Origin: Mordavella massiliensis
GTDB taxonomy: Bacteria > Bacillota > Clostridia > Lachnospirales > Lachnospiraceae
Reading direction: 5' to 3'
Length of the DNA stretch: 64,000 nt
Assembly: GCF_016901695.1 (NCBI RefSeq)
Contig: NZ_JACJKS010000005.1
Coordinates: 124,001 to 188,000 of the forward strand
The notes below the pieces were generated by a model. That model was not told where the DNA came from and did not search any database. It worked only from the letters and a program-made list of their open reading frames with translations. Shown here in pieces: positions 58,199-64,000 of this stretch. How positions within the stretch are numbered: position 1 is the first letter of the stretch; the number at the start of each line of letters is the position of its first letter. The translations under genes were made by a program, and so were the position numbers.

Positions 58199-58227
58199 TT
58201 GCCTTGCGGGAAACCTTATGCTAAAAT
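58199..58227 (+). promoter_or_regulatory. Promoter of secG
   Basis: TTGCCT (58199-58204) and TAAAAT (58222-58227), spacing 17; AGGAGGTG follows at 58246-58253. Confidence 0.6.
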
Positions 58228-58258
58228 AAACGTGGTTTATCCGCAGGAGGTGTTAACA

Positions 58259-58501
58259 GTGGAGATCTTGAAAGTAGTTTTAATGATCATATTTGCTATA
58301 GACTGTATCGCCCTTACCATCATTATCCTGATGCAGGAGGGCAAGCAGGCAGGACTGGGAACGATCGGAGGCATGGCCGACTCATACTGGGGTCAGAACA
58401 AGGGACGTTCCATGGAGGGAACGCTTGTGAAGTCCACGAAGTTCCTTGCCATCCTTTTTATCGTCCTGGCAGCAGTCCTGAATCTGCAGGTATTCGCGTA
58501 A
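58259..58501 (+). CDS. secG: Preprotein translocase subunit SecG
   Basis: 80 residues from GTG 58259, six bases after AGGAGGTG; a longer frame upstream runs through the promoter. Two transmembrane helices (about 3-23 and 56-76) flank the conserved IILMQEGKQAGLGTIGG and SYWGQNKGRSMEGTLVK. SecG is the small helper subunit of the SecYEG export channel. Followed by a terminator, then rnr. Confidence 0.95.
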   Translation: MEILKVVLMIIFAIDCIALTIIILMQEGKQAGLGTIGGMADSYWGQNKGRSMEGTLVKSTKFLAILFIVLAAVLNLQVFA

Positions 58502-58528
58502 GACGCACACATAAGAAACGAAGAAGCG

Positions 58529-58566
58529 GGACACTCTTGTTTGTATAGACGGGAGTGTCCTTTTTT
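58529..58566 (+). terminator. Terminator after secG
   Basis: GGACACTC (58529-58536) pairs with GAGTGTCC (58553-58560), followed by six T. Confidence 0.88.
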
Positions 58567-58613
58567 CATGAAGAGGCTGCCCAGGGCAGCCCGGTACGGA
58601 AGGAAGTGACAAG

Positions 58614-60842
58614 ATGGACGGGACATTTGAGAAGAGAAAGAAGATCATCTACGCACTCATCTGCGACGACTACTATATCCCCATGAAGCTGAAGGAGATA
58701 GCCGCCCTTCTGCAGGTGCCGAAAGACCAGCGCCAGGAGCTGAAGGACGTGCTGGACAGCCTGATCGGGGAGGGCAGGATCCGCGTCAGCAAAAAGGGCA
58801 AGTACTGCAAAGGGGAGACGCAGACGCTGACCGGCGTGTACCAGGCCAACCCGAGGGGGTTCGGCTTTGTGACCGTGGAGGGCCGGGAGGAGGACGTCTT
58901 TATCGGCGAGGACGATACCGGCGGCGCCTTCCAGGGCGACACAGTGGAGATCGTCCTTACAAGGGAGAAGGACAGCTCCCGGCAGACAGGCCGGGACAGC
59001 GGCCGCCGGCACCGCTGCGAGGGGCGGGTCGTGAAGATCCTGGAAAGAGGCGTGACAGACCTTGTGGGACTCTATGAAAAGCCGAAGAAAAAGAGCTACG
59101 GCTTCGTGATCCCGGACAACCGCCGCTTCCTGGAAGACGTGTTCATCCCCGAGGGGAAGGACGGGGGCGCGGTGGACGGCCACAAGGTGGTGGTGGAGCT
59201 GACGGACTACGGCGGATCCGGCAGGAAGCCGGAGGGCCGGATCCGGGAGATCCTGGGCCATGTGAACGACCCCGGCGTGGATATCCTGTCCATTGTGAAG
59301 GGGTATGATCTCCCCTGCGAGTTCCCGGAGAAGGTCATGAACCAGGCGGAGCGCATCCCGGATCATATCAGTGAAGCGGACATGGCCGGGCGCAAAGATA
59401 TCCGGGACTGGCAGATGGTCACCATCGACGGGGAGGACTCCAAAGACCTGGACGACGCCGTGTCCCTCATCAAAAAGGGGGACAGCTACGTCCTTGGCGT
59501 ACACATCGCAGATGTGGCAAACTACGTACAGGAGGGGAGCGCGCTGGACCGGGAGGCCCTGAAGCGGGGGACGAGCGTATACCTGGCGGACCGGGTCATC
59601 CCCATGCTGCCCCACCGGCTGTCCAACGGCATCTGCTCCCTGAACGAGGGGGAGGACAGGCTTGCCTTAAGCTGCATCATGACCATCGACGGGGCGGGCC
59701 ATGTGACGGATCACGAGATCGCGGAGACGGTGATCCGCGTGGACCGGCGCATGAGCTACACCGGCGTGGCGAAGATCCTGGAAGAGAAAGATCCGGAAGA
59801 GACGCACAGATATGAGGAAGTCGTCCCCATGCTCAGACAGATGGCCGCACTGTCCGGGATCCTCAGGGAAAAGCGCCACAGAAGAGGGTCCATTGATTTT
59901 GATTTCCCGGAGGCGAAACTGATCCTGGATGAGAGGGGGAAGCCGGTGGACATCCGCCCCTATGAGCGGAACACAGCGACCAGGCTGATCGAGGATTTCA
60001 TGCTCCTGGCCAACGAGACGGTGGCGGAGACATACTTCTGGCGGGAGGCGCCCTTTCTCTACCGGACCCACGGGGCACCGGATGAGGAGAAACTGCGCAG
60101 CCTCGCCATCTTTATCAACAGTTTCGGCTATACCATGCACATCAGCGGCAAGGTGCAGCCGATGGAGATCCAGAAGCTGCTGGGCCGCATCGAGGGGACG
60201 CCCCAGGAGGCCCTCATCAGCCGGCTCGCCCTGCGCTCCATGCAGCGGGCATGCTATGCGCCGGAGAACGAGGGGCATTTCGGACTGGCTGCCAAGTACT
60301 ACACCCATTTCACCTCCCCCATCCGGCGTTATCCGGATCTGCAGATCCACCGCATCATCAAGGACGACCTGCGGGGGCGGCTGAATGAGAAGAAGGCGGA
60401 GCACTACCGGAAGATCCTGCCGGGGGCGGCGAAGCAGTCCAGCCAGACGGAGCGCCGCGCGGAGGAGGCGGAGCGGGAGACCGTGAAGCTGAAAAAGGCG
60501 GAGTACATGTCAGACCATATCGGGGAGACTTTCGAGGGAGTGATCTCCGGCATCACAAAGTGGGGGATGTACGTGGAGCTGCCAAGCACAGTGGAAGGAC
60601 TTGTCCACGTCTCCTCCATGCACGACGACCACTACGAGTACAGGGAGGACCGGTATGAAATGACCGGCAGCCATACCGGCAGGACCTACCGCCTCGGACA
60701 GAAGATCCGGGTGCGGGTGGCCGGCGCGGACCGGCTGCAGCGGACGATAGATTTTGAGATCGCGAAGGAGGGAGGGAAGGACCATGGCGAAAGCGAAGAC
60801 AGACGGGAAGATGATCGCCAACAACAAGAAGGCCTATCATGA
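58614..60842 (+). CDS. rnr: Ribonuclease R
   Basis: 742 residues. Order: N-terminal winged helix (about 10-65), two cold-shock domains (about 70-225), RNB catalytic domain (about 245-575) with [14 protein letters not shown] (metal Asp residues), [19 protein letters not shown] and the 3' part [16 protein letters not shown], then an S1 domain (about 620-705, [17 protein letters not shown]). It degrades structured RNA 3' to 5' and in tmRNA-mediated rescue removes the faulty mRNA. The C-terminal tail is rich in Glu, Asp, Gln and Arg. Overlaps smpB by 59 bases. Confidence 0.96.
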   Translation: MDGTFEKRKKIIYALICDDYYIPMKLKEIAALLQVPKDQRQELKDVLDSLIGEGRIRVSKKGKYCKGETQTLTGVYQANPRGFGFVTVEGREEDVFIGEDDTGGAFQGDTVEIVLTREKDSSRQTGRDSGRRHRCEGRVVKILERGVTDLVGLYEKPKKKSYGFVIPDNRRFLEDVFIPEGKDGGAVDGHKVVVELTDYGGSGRKPEGRIREILGHVNDPGVDILSIVKGYDLPCEFPEKVMNQAERIPDHISEADMAGRKDIRDWQMVTIDGEDSKDLDDAVSLIKKGDSYVLGVHIADVANYVQEGSALDREALKRGTSVYLADRVIPMLPHRLSNGICSLNEGEDRLALSCIMTIDGAGHVTDHEIAETVIRVDRRMSYTGVAKILEEKDPEETHRYEEVVPMLRQMAALSGILREKRHRRGSIDFDFPEAKLILDERGKPVDIRPYERNTATRLIEDFMLLANETVAETYFWREAPFLYRTHGAPDEEKLRSLAIFINSFGYTMHISGKVQPMEIQKLLGRIEGTPQEALISRLALRSMQRACYAPENEGHFGLAAKYYTHFTSPIRRYPDLQIHRIIKDDLRGRLNEKKAEHYRKILPGAAKQSSQTERRAEEAERETVKLKKAEYMSDHIGETFEGVISGITKWGMYVELPSTVEGLVHVSSMHDDHYEYREDRYEMTGSHTGRTYRLGQKIRVRVAGADRLQRTIDFEIAKEGGKDHGESEDRREDDRQQQEGLS

Positions 60843-61257
60843 CTACTTTATACTGGACACATATGAGGCGGGCATTTCTCTGGCCGGGACGGAAGTGAAA
60901 TCCCTCCGGATGGGGAAGTGCAGCATCAAGGAGGCGTTCATCCGCATTGAGAACGGGGAAGTGTGGATCTACGGCATGCACATCAGCCCTTACGAGAAAG
61001 GCAATATTTTCAACAAGGATCCCCTGCGCGTGCGCAAACTCCTGCTCCACCGGTCCGAGATCAACAAGATGACCGGCAAGATGAAGGAGAAGGGGATCGC
61101 GCTGGTGCCCCTGAAGGTGTATTTCAAGGGAAGCCTCGTGAAGGTGGAGATCGGCCTTGCCAGGGGCAAGAAGCTCTATGACAAGAGGCATGATATCGCG
61201 AAGAAGGATCAGGAGCGGGAGGCGAGCCGGGAATTCAAGGTGCGCAACCTGGGGTAA
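60784..61257 (+). CDS. smpB: SsrA-binding protein SmpB
   Basis: 157 residues from ATG 60784. Conserved OB-fold segments [38 protein letters not shown] and the basic tail [19 protein letters not shown] that probes the decoding centre are all present. Binds tmRNA (ssrA, encoded 1.6 kb downstream) and delivers it to stalled ribosomes. The coding overlap with rnr indicates co-regulation of two trans-translation partners. Confidence 0.96.
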   Translation: MAKAKTDGKMIANNKKAYHDYFILDTYEAGISLAGTEVKSLRMGKCSIKEAFIRIENGEVWIYGMHISPYEKGNIFNKDPLRVRKLLLHRSEINKMTGKMKEKGIALVPLKVYFKGSLVKVEIGLARGKKLYDKRHDIAKKDQEREASREFKVRNLG

Positions 61258-61269
61258 GGAGGAGTAGAC

Positions 61270-61521
61270 ATGGTGCCTGTGACAAAAGAAGAATTGAGGA
61301 AACTGGTCTCCCAGACGACGGTGGAGACATATGAGGAGCTGACGCCCCAGCTCGTCCGGCTCATCCGGGAGACGAACAGCCGCCCGGACCTGACAGAGAG
61401 CCAGCGGCAGGATGAGATCTCCCTCCACATGATGGGGTATATCAAGTCCTGCACGAATGAGATACTGATCGAAGTCCTGGCGGAGATACTGGGGCTGGAG
61501 GACGAGGAGAGAGACAAATGA
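61270..61521 (+). CDS. Conserved-looking small protein, unknown
   Basis: 83 residues, acidic, mostly alpha-helical by composition (TKEELRKLVSQTTVETYEEL, EILIEVLAEILGLEDEE). AAGGAGGAG precedes the ATG and its stop overlaps the aminotransferase start as ATGA, so it is probably real and coupled. No motif, signal peptide or membrane segment is seen. I do not recognise the family. Confidence 0.7.
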   Translation: MVPVTKEELRKLVSQTTVETYEELTPQLVRLIRETNSRPDLTESQRQDEISLHMMGYIKSCTNEILIEVLAEILGLEDEERDK

Positions 61522-62711
61522 TTTCTGAGAGGATACAGAAGATCGAGCCGTCAAAGACAGTGGAGCTGACCGCCCGGACCGCCCGGATGCGAAGGGAGGG
61601 GATCCCCGTGACAGGGCTCAACGTGGGGGAGCCTGACTTTGACACGCCGCCCCACATCTGCCGGGCGGCAAAGGAAGCCATCGACAGTGGGTTTACCAGG
61701 TACACGCCTGTCATGGGCATCCCGGAGCTGCGGGAGGCCATCGCCGGCAAGCTGGCGCGGGAGAACAAGGTGCGCTATGCGACGGATGAGATCACCATCG
61801 GGCCGGGCGCGAAGCAGTGCATCTACGCGGCCCTGCTGGCCCTGTGCGACCCGGGGGACGAGGTGATCATCCCGTATCCCTGCTGGGTGAGCTACACGGA
61901 GATGGTGCGCATGGCCGGCGGCGTGCCCGTGCCGGTGCGGACGGCAGAGGATTTCAGCCTGGATCCGGAGGCCGTCCGGGCCGCGGTGACAGAGCGGACG
62001 AAAGCGGTCCTCATCAATACGCCCAACAATCCCACGGGGGCCGTGTACAGTAAGGAGAGCCTGGAGGCGCTGGCGCGCCTGGCCGGTGAGTCCGACTTCT
62101 ACATCATCTCGGATGAGGTGTACGAGTGCATGGTGTACGACGGCAGAAAACATGTGAGCGTCAGCTCGCTCTCAGAAGATGCCAGGCGCCGGACCGTGCT
62201 TGTGAACAGTTTCTCCAAGACGTATGCCATGACCGGATGGCGGCTCGGCTACCTGGCGGCGGACCGGGAAGTCACGGCGGCTGTCAACGTGGTCCAGAGC
62301 CAGATGGTCTCCGCCGTCAATTCCATTGCCCAGAAGGCGGGCGCGGCGGCTCTTGCTGGCAGCCAGGACTGCGTGGCGGACATGGTGCGGGAGTATGACA
62401 GGAGGCGGACGTACCTGAGCGGCCGGCTGAACCGGATCCCGGGCGTAAGCTGCCGGCAGGGCGAGGGGGCTTTCTATCTGCTGCCGGATGTCACGGCTTT
62501 CCTGGGGCGCACATACCATGGAAAGAAGATGGAAGACGATCTGGATCTCGCCGAGTATCTCCTGGAGAGGGCCCGGGTGGCGGTGGTGCCCGGAAGCGCC
62601 TTCCTGGCGCCGGGGCATCTGCGGATCACCTACGCCGCGTCCCTGGAGACCCTTAAGGATGCGGCGGACGCCATCGAAGCGGCGCTTGGGGAGCTGGAGC
62701 CGTCTGTGTAG
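61518..62711 (+). CDS. Class I pyridoxal-phosphate aminotransferase (aspartate aminotransferase-like)
   Basis: 397 residues. Fold type I aminotransferase with LNVGEPDFDTPPHI, TRYTPVMGIPELREAI, INTPNNPTGAVYSKE, IISDEVYECMVYDG and the PLP lysine in VNSFSKTYAMTGWRLGY. The pattern fits aspartate or broad-range aminotransferases of the AspB/Ib subgroup. Substrate specificity cannot be read from sequence alone. ATGA overlap with the small gene upstream. Confidence 0.92.
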   Translation: MISERIQKIEPSKTVELTARTARMRREGIPVTGLNVGEPDFDTPPHICRAAKEAIDSGFTRYTPVMGIPELREAIAGKLARENKVRYATDEITIGPGAKQCIYAALLALCDPGDEVIIPYPCWVSYTEMVRMAGGVPVPVRTAEDFSLDPEAVRAAVTERTKAVLINTPNNPTGAVYSKESLEALARLAGESDFYIISDEVYECMVYDGRKHVSVSSLSEDARRRTVLVNSFSKTYAMTGWRLGYLAADREVTAAVNVVQSQMVSAVNSIAQKAGAAALAGSQDCVADMVREYDRRRTYLSGRLNRIPGVSCRQGEGAFYLLPDVTAFLGRTYHGKKMEDDLDLAEYLLERARVAVVPGSAFLAPGHLRITYAASLETLKDAADAIEAALGELEPSV

Positions 62712-62767
62712 AAGGAGGGCTTGCCGGTGCGGAAGGCAGGATCTCCGGTGCAGAAGGCAGGCTCCCC

Positions 62768-62796
62768 TTGACAGGAGCCCGGACAGTCATTATAAT
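62768..62796 (+). promoter_or_regulatory. Consensus promoter of ssrA
   Basis: TTGACA (62768-62773), spacing 17, TATAAT (62791-62796): a perfect sigma-70-type promoter, about 65 bases before the mature RNA. Just upstream, CCGGTGC-GAAGGCAGG occurs twice in tandem (about 62724-62770). Confidence 0.8.
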
Positions 62797-62864
62797 AAAA
62801 TGCGAAGAAGAAACGTCTGCGGACCAGAACAGCGCGAAGGCGCGTCCTTATCTGAATCTGACAG

Positions 62865-63212
62865 GGGCTTGTACTGGTTTCGACGGGGGTTTGGAAGTTG
62901 GAGAAGCCATCCGTAGCGGGACACTACGTTAAAAGTTCCAATTAAAAATAAACGCAGACAATAGAGAATTAGCGTACGCTGCCTAATTTGGCGGCAGTCG
63001 GCCCCAGGTCATCCGCTGCCTGAGTCACCGGCTTCAACAAGGCGGAGCACTTCGTCTCCAAAGCTTTGAGGGGATGGAAGACTTTATGAAGCTACTGAAA
63101 CCGGAAGCCTGTCATTAGGCGGCCGGCAGAGGGAATGTCAAACTAATGACTGTGATGGGAGATGCTCTGATGGAAAGGCTTTCGGACGCGGGTTCGATTC
63201 CCGCCAGGTCCA
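62865..63212 (+). ncRNA. ssrA: Transfer-messenger RNA
   Basis: 5' end GGGCTTG pairs with 3' CAGGTCC (two wobble pairs), forming the tRNA-like acceptor; the T arm CGGG-TTCGATT-CCCG is near 63187-63204. The 5' segment TACTGGTTTCGACGGGG is the tmRNA hallmark. The tag frame begins with GCA at 62954 and reads ADNRELAYAA, stop TAA at 62984-62986. Rescues ribosomes stalled on broken mRNA together with SmpB. Confidence 0.95.
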
Positions 63213-63260
63213 CTCGGCCGCGAAAGGATGAACACCTGCAGCGGTCCGTACCACACAGGA

Positions 63261-63333
63261 GGAAACATAGCTCAGCAGGGAGAGCGCTCGCCTGACTAGC
63301 GGGAGGCCATGGGTTCGAGCCCCGTTGTTTCCA
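63261..63333 (+). tRNA. tRNA-Val (anticodon GAC)
   Basis: Acceptor GGAAACA/TGTTTCC with discriminator A, D arm GCTC/GAGC, anticodon stem CTCGC/GCGGG around loop CTGACTA (anticodon GAC, reading GTC), T arm ATGGG-TTCGAGC-CCCGT. CCA is not encoded. Confidence 0.92.
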
Positions 63334-63339
63334 TCCGGA

Positions 63340-63366
63340 AAGTGCCGCATGTGCGGCACTTTTTTT
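63340..63366 (+). terminator. Terminator of the ssrA/tRNA-Val region
   Basis: AAGTGCCGCA and TGCGGCACTT form a perfect stem (63340-63361), followed by T residues. Confidence 0.88.
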
Positions 63367-63368
63367 GC

Positions 63369-63540
63369 GCGCAAACGAGGCGCCGGCCTTAAGCCGACTC
63401 CGAATACGGAGCTTTACAGGCTGAAGACCGCTAAATCCGTGGAGGTGTAAAAAAGAGGACCTGACGATGTTCGTGTCGAATTTTGATAGGTTTAAAATAA
63501 AGTTCGTGTATTTTAGTGTTAGAAATCAAGAAAAAATCAC
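63369..63540. other. Spacer, no gene seen
   Basis: Composition shifts from GC-rich to AT-rich at about 63470. A small hairpin CTCCG-AATA-CGGAG lies near 63400. No credible frame on either strand. Confidence 0.5.
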
Positions 63541-63568
63541 TTGTATTTACACGAATATGTGTTATACT
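63541..63568 (+). promoter_or_regulatory. Promoter of the AAA ATPase gene
   Basis: TTGTAT (63541-63546) and TATACT (63563-63568), spacing 16; AAGGAGG at about 63583-63590. Confidence 0.65.
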
Positions 63569-63597
63569 ATGTTCAGCACCTTGAAGGAGGTCTGGCA

Positions 63598-64000
63598 ATG
63601 TATCGAAAAATAATGAGCTTCCTGGAAGCGTGGAAAGAAAACGGACATCGCAAGCCCCTGATTTTGCAGGGAGCAAGGCAGGTCGGAAAAACTTACTCGA
63701 TTTTAGAGTTTGGACGCAGCTACTATGAAAATGTGGCATACTTCAATTTTGAAACAAATCCAAAGCTGAGCGAAACCTTTGAGGAAAATATCAGCCCTGA
63801 TTATCTGATACCTATTTTATCCCACATTGCAGGACAGACGATAATAAAGGAAAAGACGCTGATAGTATTTGACGAGGTACAGCTTTGCGAACGGGCTTTG
63901 GCTTCGCTGAAATACTTTTGCGAGGACGCTCCAGACTATCATATCATAGCTCTCGGCAGCTTGCTGGGCGTGGCGGTAAGCAGGGCGAAATTCTCTTTTC
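63598..64000 (+). CDS. AAA_14/DUF4143-type ATPase, cut by the window end
   Basis: First 134 codons only. Walker A in LILQGARQVGKTYSIL, Walker B in TLIVFDEVQLCERAL and sensor-like HIIALGSLLGVAVSR identify the AAA_14 ATPase that normally continues into a DUF4143 nuclease-like domain (full length about 400). The ATG is eight bases after AAGGAGG. AT-rich composition suggests an accessory gene, often variable between strains. Function of the family is not established. Confidence 0.9.
   Translation, partial: MYRKIMSFLEAWKENGHRKPLILQGARQVGKTYSILEFGRSYYENVAYFNFETNPKLSETFEENISPDYLIPILSHIAGQTIIKEKTLIVFDEVQLCERALASLKYFCEDAPDYHIIALGSLLGVAVSRAKFSF

Overview
The window reads as chromosomal DNA of a high-GC anaerobic Firmicute, most likely a gut Lachnospiraceae; the genus cannot be fixed from sequence alone. 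Support: an LL-diaminopimelate aminotransferase (dapL) beside dapF, a flavo-diiron protein, a TM1266-type hydrogenase-system regulator, a stand-alone PurO-type IMP cyclohydrolase next to a stand-alone AICAR formyltransferase, a TPP-riboswitch/thiW/thiC locus, and the clostridial order eno-secG-rnr-smpB-...-ssrA. Most of the window is GC-rich. AT-richer stretches at about 10.4-14.0 kb, 47.6-49.3 kb and 63.4-64.0 kb look acquired.

Layout: 0-3.9 kb (minus strand), a pilus/type II secretion-like operon (GspF/PilC protein, four small pilin-like proteins) headed by a transglutaminase lipoprotein. 4.1-6.0 kb, a secreted acidic-repeat cell-wall hydrolase. 6.2-9.9 kb, flavo-diiron protein, TM1266 regulator, dapF and dapL. 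10.2-13.9 kb, tRNA-Gln, tRNA-Pro, an XRE regulator, a MNT/HEPN toxin-antitoxin pair, and PadR with an FtsW-like protein. 14.0-16.8 kb, a LexA-box-controlled operon of Y-family polymerase, YolD protein and lysozyme lipoprotein. 16.9-22.2 kb, a TetR-regulated NRPS-like cluster (SCP2 protein, hydrolase, condensation enzyme, carrier protein, adenylate-forming ligase) abutting a truncated aldo/keto reductase. 22.7-27.2 kb, 1-phosphofructokinase, MATE exporter, glutaminase and a membrane acyltransferase. 27.3-34.6 kb, a c-di-GMP/exopolysaccharide operon (EAL, GGDEF, GT2-GtrA, cellulose-synthase-like enzyme with PilZ, polytopic GT-C-like protein). 34.6-39.0 kb, sbcDC. 39.1-43.8 kb, phospholipid synthase, TRIC channel, thiamine locus and PdaA-like deacetylase. 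43.9-47.5 kb, a frameshifted UbiD decarboxylase gene, a PfoR/EIIC-like membrane protein behind a 44-bp palindrome, and an aldo/keto reductase. 47.6-52.5 kb, an AlbA/ATPase gene and a TetM-like GTPase fused to a YacP/Rae1 nuclease, each behind a copy of the same 76-bp promoter-palindrome cassette, then greA. 52.5-58.5 kb, an acetylglutamate-kinase-like protein with lost active-site motifs, purine genes, phosphoglucosamine mutase, enolase and secG. 58.6-63.3 kb, rnr, smpB, a small unknown gene, an aminotransferase, tmRNA and tRNA-Val. The window ends inside an AAA ATPase gene.

Two systems stand out as possibly undescribed. The first is the ribosome-protection-type GTPase fused to a ribosome-associated mRNA endonuclease domain, adjacent to greA; it suggests a one-polypeptide stalled-ribosome surveillance factor. 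The second is the compact SCP2/hydrolase/condensation/carrier/ligase cluster, which looks able to activate and transfer an acyl group to make a small acylated product. RNase R, SmpB and tmRNA, which handle stalled ribosomes and the associated mRNA, are encoded about 10 kb downstream of the fusion gene.
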